A stretch of DNA of 64,000 nucleotides from Agromyces sp. H17E-10. Lineage in GTDB: Bacteria > Actinomycetota > Actinomycetes > Actinomycetales > Microbacteriaceae. Within the stretch, counting starts at the first letter, position 1. Each line of letters opens with the position of its first letter. Location of the stretch: positions 2,294,001 through 2,358,000 of the forward strand of contig NZ_CP095042.1 of the NCBI RefSeq assembly GCF_022919715.1, read 5' to 3'. Position numbers and translations under genes: made by a program. The notes beneath the pieces were generated by a model. It made no database searches. It had not been told where the DNA came from and was given only the letters and a program-made list of their open reading frames with translations. Below, piece after piece: positions 7,673 through 16,407 of this stretch.

Positions 7673-8521
7673 ATGACGATCGTCAGAGCGGCCATCACGC
7701 AGACCACGTGGACCGGCGACAAGGCCTCGATGCTCGACAAGCACGAGCAGTTCGCCCGCGATGCGAAGGCGCAGGGCGCCGAGGTCGTCTGCTTCCAAGA
7801 GCTGTTCTACGGCCCCTACTTCGGCATCACGCAGGACCAGAAGTACTACCGCTTCGCCGAGTCGGCCGAAGGTCCCATCGTGCAGCGCTTCGCCGACGTC
7901 GCGAGGGAGCTCGGCACCGTCATGGTGCTGCCGATCTACGAAGAGGCCGAGACGGGCGTCTACTACAACACCTCCGTGCTCGTCGATGCCGACGGCACGA
8001 TCCTCGGCAAGTACCGCAAGCACCACCTGCCGCACCTCGACCGCTTCTGGGAGAAGTTCTACTTCCGCCCCGGCAACCTCGGCTACCCCGTCTTCGAGAC
8101 CGCCGTCGGCCGCGTGGGCATGTACATCTGCTACGACCGGCACTTCCCCGAGGGGTGGCGCGAGCTCGGCCTGAACGACGCGCACATGGTCTTCAACCCG
8201 AACGCGACGAAGCCCGGGCTCTCGAACCGTCTGTGGGAGGTCGAGGGGCCGTGCGCCGCCGTCGCGAACGGCTACTTCGTGCTGCAGCCCAACCGCGTCG
8301 GCCGAGAGGACAACGAGTACGGCGACCTCGCCGTCGACTTCTACGGCACGAGCCAGGTCATCGACCCGCGCGGCAACTTCGTCGGCGAACGCGGATCGAG
8401 CGAGCACGAGGAGCTGCTCGTGCGCGACCTCGACCTCGACATGGTGCAGCAGATGCGCGACGACTGGCAGTTCTACCGCGACCGCCGGCCCGACTCCTAC
8501 GTGAAGATCGCGAAGCCGTAG
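7673..8521 (+). CDS. Nitrilase-superfamily amidohydrolase, probable N-carbamoyl-beta-amino acid amidohydrolase (beta-ureidopropionase)
   Basis: 282 residues with the complete Glu-Lys-Cys triad of the nitrilase superfamily: E43 (CFQELFYGPYF), K116 (GKYRKHHLPH) and C153 (MYICYDRHFPEGWRELG). The length and these motifs match the beta-ureidopropionase/N-carbamoyl amino acid branch, which releases CO2 and ammonia from N-carbamoyl-beta-alanine to give beta-alanine. A CAGGAG Shine-Dalgarno precedes the ATG. It is the first gene of an operon whose next gene is a hydantoinase/dihydropyrimidinase, the enzyme that would make its substrate. Substrate assignment rests on that context; N-carbamoyl D-amino acid hydrolase is the alternative. 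Confidence 0.88.
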   Translation: MTIVRAAITQTTWTGDKASMLDKHEQFARDAKAQGAEVVCFQELFYGPYFGITQDQKYYRFAESAEGPIVQRFADVARELGTVMVLPIYEEAETGVYYNTSVLVDADGTILGKYRKHHLPHLDRFWEKFYFRPGNLGYPVFETAVGRVGMYICYDRHFPEGWRELGLNDAHMVFNPNATKPGLSNRLWEVEGPCAAVANGYFVLQPNRVGREDNEYGDLAVDFYGTSQVIDPRGNFVGERGSSEHEELLVRDLDLDMVQQMRDDWQFYRDRRPDSYVKIAKP

Positions 8522-8529
8522 ACCCCGCC

Positions 8530-8562
8530 GATCGAGTAGCGACGAAGGAGCGTATCGAGATC
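8530..8562 (+). repeat. Single arm of dispersed palindromic repeat, forming the hydA leader
   Basis: ATCGAGTAGCGACGAAGGAG followed by CGTATCGAGATC is one arm of the dispersed repeat. It fills the whole gap between the amidohydrolase and hydA, and its AAGGAG (8545-8550), 12 nt before the ATG, is the only purine-rich Shine-Dalgarno candidate for hydA. Confidence 0.7.
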
Positions 8563-10005
8563 ATGACCACCACCCTCATCAGCGGCGGCACCGTCGTCTC
8601 CGCCACCGGCCGCGCCGCGGCCGACGTCCTCATCGACGGCGAGCGCATCGTCGCCGTCATCGAACCCGGCAGCGAACTGCTCGGCCGGGATGTCGCGGCG
8701 AGCGTCGACCGCGTCGTCGACGCCACCGGCAAGTACGTGATCCCCGGCGGCATCGACGCCCACACCCACATGCAGCTGCCGTTCGGCGGCACCGAGGCCT
8801 CCGACACCTTCGAGACCGGCACCCGCGCCGCCGCGCACGGCGGCACCACCTCGATCATCGACTTCGCCGTGCAGACCTACGGCCAGCGCATCGAAGACGG
8901 ACTGGCCGCGTGGCACGAGAAGGCCTCGGGCAACTGCGCGATCGACTACGGGTTCCACCAGATCGTGGGCGACGTGAACGCCGACTCGCTCGCTGCGATG
9001 AAGCGGCTGCCCGACGAGGGCATCTCGAGCTTCAAGCTCTTCATGGCCTACCCGGGCGTCTTCTACTCCGACGACGCGCAGATCCTCAAGGCCATGCAGG
9101 TCTCCCGCGAGACCGGGCTGCTCACGATGATGCACGCCGAGAACGGCCCCGCCATCGATGTGCTCGCGCAGCAGCTCGTCGATGCCGGCAACACCGACCC
9201 GTACTACCACGGCATCGCCCGCGCCTGGGAGATGGAGGAGGAGGCGACGCACCGCGCGATCATGCTCGCGAAGCTCACCGGCGCCCCGCTCTACGTCGTG
9301 CACGTGTCGGCGAAGCAGGCCGTCGAGCAGCTCGCCTGGGCGCGCGACAAGGGCCAGAACGTCTTCGGCGAGACCTGCCCGCAATACCTCTACCTCTCGC
9401 TGGAGGACCAGCTCGGAGCATCCAGTGACGAATGGGGTGCCTTCGAAGGCGCCAAGTGGGTGTGCTCGACCCCGCTGCGCTCGCGGGCCGAGGGCCACCA
9501 GCACTCGATGTGGCAGGCACTGCGCACGAACGACCTGCAGATGGTCTCGACCGACCACTGCCCGTTCTGCATGAAGGACCAGAAAGAGCTCGGGCTCGGC
9601 GACTTCCGCAAGATCCCGAACGGCATCGGGTCGATCGAGCATCGCATGGACCTCATGTACCAGGGCGTCGTCACGGGCGAGATCACGCTCGAGCGCTGGG
9701 TCGAACTCACGTCGACGACCCCCGCGCGCATGTTCGGGCTGTACGGCCGCAAGGGCGTCATCCAGCCCGGCGCCGACGCCGACATCGTCGTCTACGACCC
9801 CAAGGGGCACACCTCGATCGGGTACGGCGAGGGGCGCACGCACCACATGAACATGGACCACTCGGCCTGGGAGGGCTACGAGATCGACGGGCACGTCGAC
9901 ACGGTGCTCTCGCGCGGCAAGGTCATCGTCGACGGCGACGCGTACCTCGGCGCCAAGGGCGACGGGAAGTACCTCAAGCGGGGGCTCAGCCAGTACCTCA
10001 TCTGA
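8563..10005 (+). CDS. hydA: Dihydropyrimidinase / D-hydantoinase
   Basis: 480 residues, the usual length for cyclic amidohydrolases of this type. Metal ligands and motifs are visible: GGIDAHTHMQLPFGG (H67, H69), the carboxylated lysine in SSFKLFMAYPG (K158), HAENG (H191), YVVHVSAKQAVE, and STDHCPF near residue 330. The enzyme opens the ring of dihydrouracil/dihydrothymine or 5-substituted hydantoins to N-carbamoyl amino acids. Zn-dependent, cytosolic, normally tetrameric. It sits between the N-carbamoyl hydrolase and the LLM oxidoreductase. Whether the physiological substrate is a dihydropyrimidine or a hydantoin cannot be settled from sequence; the aminotransferase and mmsA downstream favour dihydropyrimidines. 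Confidence 0.93.
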   Translation: MTTTLISGGTVVSATGRAAADVLIDGERIVAVIEPGSELLGRDVAASVDRVVDATGKYVIPGGIDAHTHMQLPFGGTEASDTFETGTRAAAHGGTTSIIDFAVQTYGQRIEDGLAAWHEKASGNCAIDYGFHQIVGDVNADSLAAMKRLPDEGISSFKLFMAYPGVFYSDDAQILKAMQVSRETGLLTMMHAENGPAIDVLAQQLVDAGNTDPYYHGIARAWEMEEEATHRAIMLAKLTGAPLYVVHVSAKQAVEQLAWARDKGQNVFGETCPQYLYLSLEDQLGASSDEWGAFEGAKWVCSTPLRSRAEGHQHSMWQALRTNDLQMVSTDHCPFCMKDQKELGLGDFRKIPNGIGSIEHRMDLMYQGVVTGEITLERWVELTSTTPARMFGLYGRKGVIQPGADADIVVYDPKGHTSIGYGEGRTHHMNMDHSAWEGYEIDGHVDTVLSRGKVIVDGDAYLGAKGDGKYLKRGLSQYLI

Positions 10006-10045
10006 GTCAGAGCAACCCGACCGCCCGCCACTGAACGGAGCCCAC

Positions 10046-11062
10046 ATGGATTTCGGCGTCGTCCTCCAGACCAACCCGCCCGCCTCTCGCACCGTGCACC
10101 TCGCCAAGCTCGCCGAGCAGTACGGCTTCAGCACCGCGTGGACGTTCGACTCGCACCTGCTCTGGCAGGAGCCGTACGTCATCTACAGCAAGATCCTCGA
10201 CGAGACCCACCGCATCAAGGTCGGGCCCTTCGTCACCAACCCGGCCACTCGCGACTGGACGGTCACGGCGTCGATCTTCGCCACCCTCAACGAGATGTAC
10301 GGCAACCGCACCATCTGCGGCATCGGCCGCGGCGACTCGGCCGTGCGGGTCACCAACGGCAAGCCCGTGACGATGTCCGAGCTCCGCGAGTCGATCCACG
10401 TGATCCGCGAGCTCGCGAACTCGCGAAGCGTCGAGTACAAGGGCTCGCAGCTGCAGTTCCCGTGGTCCAAGGGCTCCGAGCTGGAGGTCTGGGTCGCGGC
10501 CTACGGCCCGATGGCGCTGAAGCTCACCGGGGAGGTCGGCGACGGCTACATCCTGCAACTGGCCGACGTCGACATCGCCGCGTGGATGATCAAGACCGTG
10601 CGCGACGCGGCCGAGGCCGCCGGGCGCGACCCCATGTCGATCAAGTTCTGCGTCGCGGCGCCCATGTACATCGGCGACGACTGGGCGCACATGCGCGACC
10701 AGACCCGCTGGTTCGGCGGCATGGTCGGCAATCACGTCGCCGACATCGTCGCGAAGTACGGGGCGCACGGCACGGTGCCCGATGCGCTGACCGACTACAT
10801 CCGCGACCGCGAGGGCTACGACTACAACACGCACGGCAAGGCCGAGAACGACCACGTCGACTTCGTGCCCGACGAGATCGTCGAGCGGTTCTGCGTGCTC
10901 GGCTCCGCCGACCAGCACATCCAGAAGCTGAAACAGCTCGCCGAGCTCGGCGTCGACCAGTTCGCCGGGTACCTCCAGCACGACAACAAGGAGGAGACGC
11001 TGCGGGTCTACGGCGAGACCGTCATCCCGGCGATGACCGAGCACCTCACGGCGAAGTCATGA
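10046..11062 (+). CDS. LLM-class (luciferase-like) F420-dependent oxidoreductase, hydantoinase-associated subfamily (TIGR03842-like)
   Basis: 338 residues, MDFGVVLQTNPPASRTVHLAKLAEQYGFSTAWTFDSHLLWQEPYVIYSKIL, with the family landmarks RDWTVTASIFATLNEMYGNRTICGIGRGDSAVR and VWVAAYGPMALKLTGEVGDGYILQL. This is the bacterial luciferase-like fold using F420 (or FMN). From memory it fits the TIGR03842 group, which recurs beside hydantoinase genes. No dihydropyrimidine dehydrogenase is in the operon, so this enzyme could supply a redox step on the ring; that is inference. Its stop codon overlaps the start of the ABC permease (ATGA), indicating translational coupling with the transporter. Confidence 0.88.
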   Translation: MDFGVVLQTNPPASRTVHLAKLAEQYGFSTAWTFDSHLLWQEPYVIYSKILDETHRIKVGPFVTNPATRDWTVTASIFATLNEMYGNRTICGIGRGDSAVRVTNGKPVTMSELRESIHVIRELANSRSVEYKGSQLQFPWSKGSELEVWVAAYGPMALKLTGEVGDGYILQLADVDIAAWMIKTVRDAAEAAGRDPMSIKFCVAAPMYIGDDWAHMRDQTRWFGGMVGNHVADIVAKYGAHGTVPDALTDYIRDREGYDYNTHGKAENDHVDFVPDEIVERFCVLGSADQHIQKLKQLAELGVDQFAGYLQHDNKEETLRVYGETVIPAMTEHLTAKS

Positions 11063-11943
11063 CGCCCCGCGCGGCCCGTCGCACGGCCGTCGTCGGCTGG
11101 GGCATCGCGGGCGTGGTCCTGCTCGTCGTCCTCTGGGAGGGCTACAAGCTGCTCGCCCCGGCCGACGGCGTGCTCATCGGCGAGACCCGCGTGCTGCCGC
11201 GCACGACCGACCTGGCCATGCCGCACGTGTGGGACATGTTCGCCCGGCTCGCCGAGCCCGTGACGCGCTCGCCTTCGGCGCAGCCGCTGTGGTCGGTGAT
11301 CCTGCTCGGCGCCCTCACGACGCTCGGCATCGCCGCGGCCGGCTGGCTCGTCGGCGTCGTCGTCGGCGTGGGGCTCGCGCTCGTGATGCAACGCTGGCGC
11401 CTCGCCGAGTGGGGTCTGCTGCCCTGGATCGTGCTCAGCCAGACGGTGCCGCTCATCGCGTTCGCCCCCATCGTGAAGAGCTGGGGCTCGCGCGTCGAGA
11501 TCGGCTCATTCGAGTGGCAGGACTGGATGTCGGTGGCCCTCATCGCGAGCTACCTCGCGTTCTTCCCGATCGCGATCGGCGCGCTGAAGGGGCTCCAGTC
11601 GCCCGACCGCATCCACGAGGAGCTCATGCGGAGCTACGCGGCGGGCTACTGGGCGACGCTCATGAAGCTGCGCTTCCCTGCGGCCGTGCCCTATCTGCTG
11701 CCCGCACTGCGGCTCGGCGCCGCCAACGCGGTGATCGGCGCGGTCGTCGCCGAGGTGTCGACCGGCCTGCAGGGCGGTATCGGCCGCCTCCTCATCCAGT
11801 TCGCCGGGCAGGCGTCCGGCGATCCCGCGAAGGCGTGGGGGCCGATCTTCGGAGCCGTGGTGCTCGGCCTCGTCGCCGCCGGCTCGGTGGCGTTGCTCGG
11901 CGTGATCCTGAAGAACTACCGACGAACGGAGGAAGCCGCATGA
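11059..11943 (+). CDS. ABC importer permease (NMT1/THI5-type system), first subunit
   Basis: 294 residues with about six hydrophobic segments and the BPD-permease EAA-type loop (ELMRSYAAGYWATLMKLRFPAAVPYLLPALRLG). The segment PWIVLSQTVPLIAFAPIVKSWG is typical of the permeases for pyrimidine/thiamine-precursor, riboflavin and sulfonate importers. It overlaps the preceding oxidoreductase gene by 4 nt and the ATPase gene by 4 nt. It forms the membrane channel together with the second permease at 12851. Confidence 0.9.
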   Translation: MTPRAARRTAVVGWGIAGVVLLVVLWEGYKLLAPADGVLIGETRVLPRTTDLAMPHVWDMFARLAEPVTRSPSAQPLWSVILLGALTTLGIAAAGWLVGVVVGVGLALVMQRWRLAEWGLLPWIVLSQTVPLIAFAPIVKSWGSRVEIGSFEWQDWMSVALIASYLAFFPIAIGALKGLQSPDRIHEELMRSYAAGYWATLMKLRFPAAVPYLLPALRLGAANAVIGAVVAEVSTGLQGGIGRLLIQFAGQASGDPAKAWGPIFGAVVLGLVAAGSVALLGVILKNYRRTEEAA

Positions 11944-12851
11944 GCGCTCCCGAGACCACCACCGGCGCGACGACCGTCCCCGGTGCCGTCGCGCCCGCGA
12001 CCGCCGTGCAGGTGACCGGCGTCGACAAGGTGTTCGAGACGCAGGGCGGGCGGGTGCACGCGCTCGAGGGCATCGACCTCACGATCGCCGCCGGCGAGTT
12101 CGTCTCGCTCATCGGCCCGAGCGGCTGCGGCAAGTCGACCCTGATGCGGCTCATCGCCGACCTCGACGGTCCCACGACGGGCAGCATCGCCGTCTTCGGC
12201 AAGACCCCGACGCAGGCGCGCCTCGACCAGGAGTACGGCATCGCGTTCCAGCAGGCCGGCCTGCTGCCGTGGCGCACGGTCGCCGCGAACGTCGCGCTGC
12301 CGCTCGAGCTGCACGGCGTCGCCCCGACCGCGCGACGCACGAAGGTCGACGAGCTGCTCGAGATGGTCGGCCTCGCCGAGTTCGCCGATCGCTACCCCGA
12401 CCAGCTCTCGGGCGGCATGCAGCAGCGGGTAGCGATCGCCCGATCCCTCGCCGAGCAGCCCCGGCTGCTGCTCATGGACGAGCCCTTCGGCGCCCTCGAC
12501 GAGATGACGCGCGAGAAGATGCAGGCCGATCTCGTGCGCATCGCGGGCGAGACGGGGGCCGCCGTCGTCTTCGTCACCCACTCGATCCCCGAGGCGGTGT
12601 TCCTCTCCGACCGGGTGGTCGTGATGTCGCCGCGGCCGGGGCGCATCCGCGAGATCGTGCCGATGCGGCTCGGGGGTACGGTTGCTGCCGCGGATGCAGC
12701 CACCGGAGTCGCCGCGACCGCCGCAGCCCGTACGGCCCGCACCGAGGGCCTGCGCGAGGACCGTTCGTTCTTCGAGATGGTCACCGCCGTCAGAGAGGCG
12801 CTGCACGGCGCTCCCGTCGCCACGGGCGCCCGCGGGGTGGAGACGCGCTGA
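11940..12851 (+). CDS. ABC importer ATPase subunit
   Basis: 303 residues. Walker A GPSGCGKST (~residue 60), Q-loop FQQAGLLPWRTV, signature LSGGMQQRVAIARSLAEQPRLLLMDEPFGALDEMT containing Walker B, and H-loop FVTHSIPEAVFLSDRVVVMSPRPGRI. The LPWRTV segment and the C-terminus belong to the nitrate/sulfonate/taurine/pyrimidine importer group. Residues ~240-303 form an Ala-rich extension beyond the usual ~250-residue ATPase. Translationally coupled on both sides (ATGA upstream, TGATG-type overlap downstream). Confidence 0.93.
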   Translation: MSAPETTTGATTVPGAVAPATAVQVTGVDKVFETQGGRVHALEGIDLTIAAGEFVSLIGPSGCGKSTLMRLIADLDGPTTGSIAVFGKTPTQARLDQEYGIAFQQAGLLPWRTVAANVALPLELHGVAPTARRTKVDELLEMVGLAEFADRYPDQLSGGMQQRVAIARSLAEQPRLLLMDEPFGALDEMTREKMQADLVRIAGETGAAVVFVTHSIPEAVFLSDRVVVMSPRPGRIREIVPMRLGGTVAAADAATGVAATAAARTARTEGLREDRSFFEMVTAVREALHGAPVATGARGVETR

Positions 12852-13705
12852 TGAGCCCGCGAACCGAGACGACGCTGCGCATCGTCGCGCCGATCGCGGT
12901 CGGCGTGATCGTGCTCTGCATCTGGCAGTTCCTCGTGAGCGTCGTCGGCGTCTCCGACTACCTGCTGCCGAGCCCCGCCTCGATCGTCGAGGCCCTCGTC
13001 GCCTCGTGGGACTCGATCGTGCAGGCCACGATCATCACCGGCACGAACGCGCTCATCGGCCTCGTCGTGGGTTCGCTGCTCGGCATCGCGCTCGCCGCAC
13101 TCGCGGCGAGATGGCGTGCCGTCGACCGGATGAGCGCACCCGTCATCGCCGCGCTCGCCGTGGTGCCGATCGTCGCGCTCGCGCCCGTGCTGAACTCGAT
13201 GTTCGGCGCCGACAGCCAGTTCGGACGCCAGGCGATCGCCGCGCTCGCCTCGTTCGTGCCCGTGTTCCTCAACACCCTGCGAGGGTTCCGGCAGACGACG
13301 CCCGTGCACCGCGAGCTCATGCGGGCCTACGCGGCGACGCCCGGGCAGGTGCTGCGCACGCTGACCCTGCCCACCGCGCGGCCGTTCATCCTCACCGGCA
13401 TCCGCATCGCCTCGTCGCTCGCCGTGATCTCCGCGCTCGTCGCCGAGTACTTCGGCGGGCCGCGCGGCGGCCTCGGCAGCATGATCTCGACCTCGGCCGC
13501 GTCGAGCGCCTACGCCCGCGCCTGGGCCTACGTCGTGGCATCCATCGCCCTCGGCCTCCTCTTCTATCTCGCGACCCTCGCCCTCGAACGGCTCGTGCTG
13601 CGGGGCGGCGGCGCGGGCGACCGCACCTCCGGAGCCCGGACTCCCGGAACCCGCACCACCAGCACCAGCACCGTCAGCACGACCAGCACCACCGTTTCGC
13701 ACTGA
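12851..13705 (+). CDS. ABC importer permease, second subunit
   Basis: 284 residues, six predicted membrane segments, and the EAA loop HRELMRAYAATPGQVLRTLTLPTARPFILTGIRIASSLAVI. It opens with IWQFLVSVVGVSDYLLPSPASI, the periplasmic-entry motif of this permease class. The gene shares its first base with the TGA of the ATPase gene. The last ~30 residues are Thr/Ser-rich (TSTSTVSTTSTT), probably a disordered tail. Two different permeases in one importer imply a heterodimeric channel. Confidence 0.9.
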   Translation: MSPRTETTLRIVAPIAVGVIVLCIWQFLVSVVGVSDYLLPSPASIVEALVASWDSIVQATIITGTNALIGLVVGSLLGIALAALAARWRAVDRMSAPVIAALAVVPIVALAPVLNSMFGADSQFGRQAIAALASFVPVFLNTLRGFRQTTPVHRELMRAYAATPGQVLRTLTLPTARPFILTGIRIASSLAVISALVAEYFGGPRGGLGSMISTSAASSAYARAWAYVVASIALGLLFYLATLALERLVLRGGGAGDRTSGARTPGTRTTSTSTVSTTSTTVSH

Positions 13706-13723
13706 GAACAGGGAAGGACCGAC

Positions 13724-14875
13724 ATGAAGCACAGCACACGCCGCGGACTCGCGGCCGGAGCGTTCGCCGTCACGGCCTCGCTCATCCTCGCCGCCTGCTC
13801 GTCCGGCGACTCCGGCGGCTCTGGCGGCGGCTCGACCGACGGCGAGCTGACCCCCGTCAAGCTCCAGCTCCAGTGGCTTCCGCAGGGGCAGTTCGCCGGG
13901 TACTTCGCCGCCGCCGACCAGGGCTTCTTCGAGGAGGAGGGCCTGGACGTCGAGATCATCCCGTCGGGCGGCGACATCGTGCCGCAGGACGCGCTCGCCA
14001 ACGGCGACGTCGACTACGCGATCGCGTGGGTGCCGAAGGTGCTCGGCTCGATCGAGCAGGGCGCGAACCTCACCGACATCGCCCAGATCTTCCAGCGCTC
14101 TGGCACCCTGCAGGTCTCGTGGGCCGACTCGGGCATCGACTCCGTCGCCGACTTCGAGGGCAAGAAGATCGGCTCGTGGGGCTTCGGCAACGAGTGGGAG
14201 ATCTTCGCGGCGATGGCCGCCGAAGGGCTCGACTCGACCAGCGTCGAGATCATCACGCAGGACTTCAACATGAACGCGTTCCTGCAGGGCGACATCGACG
14301 CGGCCCAGGCGATGACGTACAACGAGTACGCGCAGCTGCTGGAGACCCCGAACCCCGACACGGGCGAGCTCTACCAGCCCGAGGACTTCAACGTGATCTC
14401 GTACGAGGACACCGAGGGCGCCATGCTGCAGGACGCGATCTGGGCCGACACCGAACGCCTCGCGAGCGACTCCGACTACCAGGAGACGACGGTGAAGCTC
14501 CTCAAGGCCGTCATCAAGGGCTGGGCGTTCGCCGCGGCGAACCCCGAGGACGCCGCCGACATCACGATCGCCGCAGGGTCGGGCTGGGGCCCGAGCCACG
14601 AGCTCTGGATGGTGAACGAGACCAACAAGCTCATCTGGCCCTCCGAGGGCGGCATCGGCAAGATCGACGAGGCGGCCTGGGACAAGACGGTCGCCGGTGC
14701 GCTCGCTGCGGTGAACGAGGCGGGCGACCACCTCATCACCGAGGAACCGCCCGCGACCGCCTGGTCGAACGAGTGGATCGACAAGGCGCTCTCGGAGCTC
14801 GAGGGCGAGGACATCGACCTCACGGGCGCCGACTGGAAGCCCATCGACGTCACCCTCGAAGAGGGCGGCAACTAG
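13724..14875 (+). CDS. NMT1/THI5-like substrate-binding lipoprotein of the ABC importer
   Basis: 383 residues with a lipoprotein signal peptide: LILAAC lipobox, Cys ~26, followed by a Gly/Ser linker. The mature part starts KLQLQWLPQGQFAGYFAAADQGFFEEEGLDVEIIPSGG, the signature of the NMT1/THI5-like family that binds thiamine-pyrimidine precursors and related aromatic ring compounds. GSWGFGNEWEIFAAM is the equivalent of the family's second lobe motif. It is anchored outside the membrane and delivers ligand to the two permeases. A pyrimidine or hydantoin ligand is inferred from the operon. Confidence 0.92.
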   Translation: MKHSTRRGLAAGAFAVTASLILAACSSGDSGGSGGGSTDGELTPVKLQLQWLPQGQFAGYFAAADQGFFEEEGLDVEIIPSGGDIVPQDALANGDVDYAIAWVPKVLGSIEQGANLTDIAQIFQRSGTLQVSWADSGIDSVADFEGKKIGSWGFGNEWEIFAAMAAEGLDSTSVEIITQDFNMNAFLQGDIDAAQAMTYNEYAQLLETPNPDTGELYQPEDFNVISYEDTEGAMLQDAIWADTERLASDSDYQETTVKLLKAVIKGWAFAAANPEDAADITIAAGSGWGPSHELWMVNETNKLIWPSEGGIGKIDEAAWDKTVAGALAAVNEAGDHLITEEPPATAWSNEWIDKALSELEGEDIDLTGADWKPIDVTLEEGGN

Positions 14876-14888
14876 TGCACCGCTCGTC

Positions 14889-14954
14889 GGTCGAGTAGCG
14901 CGGAGCGCGTATCGAGACCATTCGACAGGTCTCGATACGCTGCGCTACTCGACC
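14889..14954. repeat. Dispersed palindromic repeat, two full arms
   Basis: Left arm GGTCGAGTAGCGCGGAGCG continues to CGTATCGAGACC; right arm GGTCTCGATACG continues to CTACTCGACC; the loop is ATTCGACA or shorter. It would form a long hairpin in the mRNA between the binding-protein and aminotransferase genes, and may stabilise or attenuate the operon transcript. Confidence 0.85.
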
Positions 14955-14987
14955 GGCGGGTATCCACGAACGAAAGGCAATGAAGCC

Positions 14988-16307
14988 ATGAGCGAGAACC
15001 TCGAAGACCTCGACGACATCGCGCGCCGGCTCGATCGCGAGCACGTCTTCCATTCCTGGTCGGCGCAGTCGGCCCCACCCGGGCTCGTCGTCGCGAGCGG
15101 GCGAGGCTCGCGGGTGTGGAACCACGCGGGGCGCGAGTACCTCGACTTCTCGAGCCAGCTCGTCAACGTCAACATCGGGCACGAGCATCCCGCGGTCGTC
15201 GCCGCCATCCGCGAGCAGGCCGAGCTGCTGACGACGATCGCCCCGTCGACCGTCAACCTCGCCAGGGGCGAGGCCGCGAAGCGCATCGTCGACCGGGCGC
15301 CCGACGGCTTCTCGAAGGTGTTCTTCACGAACGGCGGCGCCGACGCGAACGAGAACGCGGTGCGCATGGCGCGCCTGCACACCGGCCGCGACAAGGTGCT
15401 CTCGACGTACCGCTCGTACCACGGCAACACGGGCGCGGCGATCGTCGCGACCGGCGACTGGCGGCGCATGCCGAACGAGTTCGCCCGCGGCCACGTGCAC
15501 TTCTTCGGCCCCTACCTCTACCGCTCGGAGTTCTGGGCCTCGACGCCCGAGGAGGAGTCCGAGCGCGCGCTCCGCCACCTCAGGCGGGTCATCGAGTCGG
15601 AGGGGCCGCAGACGATCGCCGCCGTGCTGCTCGAGACGATCCCCGGCACGGCCGGCATCCTCGTGCCGCCGCCGGGCTACCTCGCCGGGGTGCGCGAGTT
15701 GTGCGATGCGCACGGCATCGTGCTCATCCTCGACGAGGTGATGGCCGGTTTCGGCCGGACCGGTCGCTGGTTCGCGTTCGACGGTCACGACGTGCGGCCC
15801 CATCTCATCACCTTCGCCAAGGGCGTGAACTCGGGCTACGTCCCGGCCGGCGGCGTCGTGATCTCCGACCCGATCGCGGCGACGTTCGACGAGCGCGTGT
15901 TCCCGGGCGGCCTCACCTACTCGGGGCACCCGCTCGCGATGGCCTCGATCGTCGCGACGCTCGATGCGATGGCGTCGGAGGGCATCGTCGAGCACGCGCG
16001 CGAGATCGGCGCCGAGTCGATCGGCCCCGCCCTCGAAGAGCTGGCCGAACGGCATGCGGCCATCGGCGAGGTGCGCGGCGAGGGCGTCTTCTGGGCGATC
16101 GAGCTCGTCGCCGACCGGAAGACCCGCGAGCCGTTGCCGGCCGCGGCGATGGCTCGCATCAAGTCGGCGCTCGTCGAGCGCGGACTGCTGCCGTTCATCC
16201 AGGACAACCGCATCCACGTGGTGCCGCCGTGCGTCGTGACGGCCGAGGAGGTCGCCGTCGCGATGCCGATCTACGACGAGGTGCTGGCGACGGCGCTCGA
16301 GGAGTAA
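14988..16307 (+). CDS. Class III PLP aminotransferase, probable beta-alanine (omega-amino acid):pyruvate type
   Basis: 439 residues. PLP-binding features: FFTNGGADANENAVRMAR (~113-128), the DE pair of LILDEVMAGFGRTG (D249) and the Schiff-base lysine K278 in LITFAKGVNSGYVP; the C-terminus is YSGHPLAMAS...RGEGVFWAIELV. Such enzymes remove the terminal amine of omega-amino acids. In this operon the expected substrates are beta-alanine or beta-aminoisobutyrate from the upstream amidohydrolases, giving malonate or methylmalonate semialdehyde for mmsA next door. An AAAGG Shine-Dalgarno precedes the ATG. Confidence 0.88.
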   Translation: MSENLEDLDDIARRLDREHVFHSWSAQSAPPGLVVASGRGSRVWNHAGREYLDFSSQLVNVNIGHEHPAVVAAIREQAELLTTIAPSTVNLARGEAAKRIVDRAPDGFSKVFFTNGGADANENAVRMARLHTGRDKVLSTYRSYHGNTGAAIVATGDWRRMPNEFARGHVHFFGPYLYRSEFWASTPEEESERALRHLRRVIESEGPQTIAAVLLETIPGTAGILVPPPGYLAGVRELCDAHGIVLILDEVMAGFGRTGRWFAFDGHDVRPHLITFAKGVNSGYVPAGGVVISDPIAATFDERVFPGGLTYSGHPLAMASIVATLDAMASEGIVEHAREIGAESIGPALEELAERHAAIGEVRGEGVFWAIELVADRKTREPLPAAAMARIKSALVERGLLPFIQDNRIHVVPPCVVTAEEVAVAMPIYDEVLATALEE

Positions 16308-16314
16308 GGAGTCC

Positions 16315-16384
16315 GGTGGTCGAGTGGCCGGTTGTCGAGCAGGGCGCGAAGCGCCGTATCGAGACACGCGCCACCTCGACCACC
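16315..16384. repeat. Dispersed palindromic repeat, degenerate copy
   Basis: GGTGGTCGAGTGGCCGG, GTCGAGCAGGGCGCGAAGCG and CGTATCGAGACACG are followed by CCTCGACCACC. It is a partly decayed copy of the repeat seen at 14889, filling the aminotransferase-mmsA gap. Confidence 0.75.
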
Positions 16385-16407
16385 GGGAACGAGAGGAGAC
16401 AACGATC

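Noticed and set aside
12392-14731. 779-residue minus-strand frame across the ABC transporter genes
   Set aside because: Antisense shadow typical of high-GC codon bias; no domain, overlaps four confidently identified genes.
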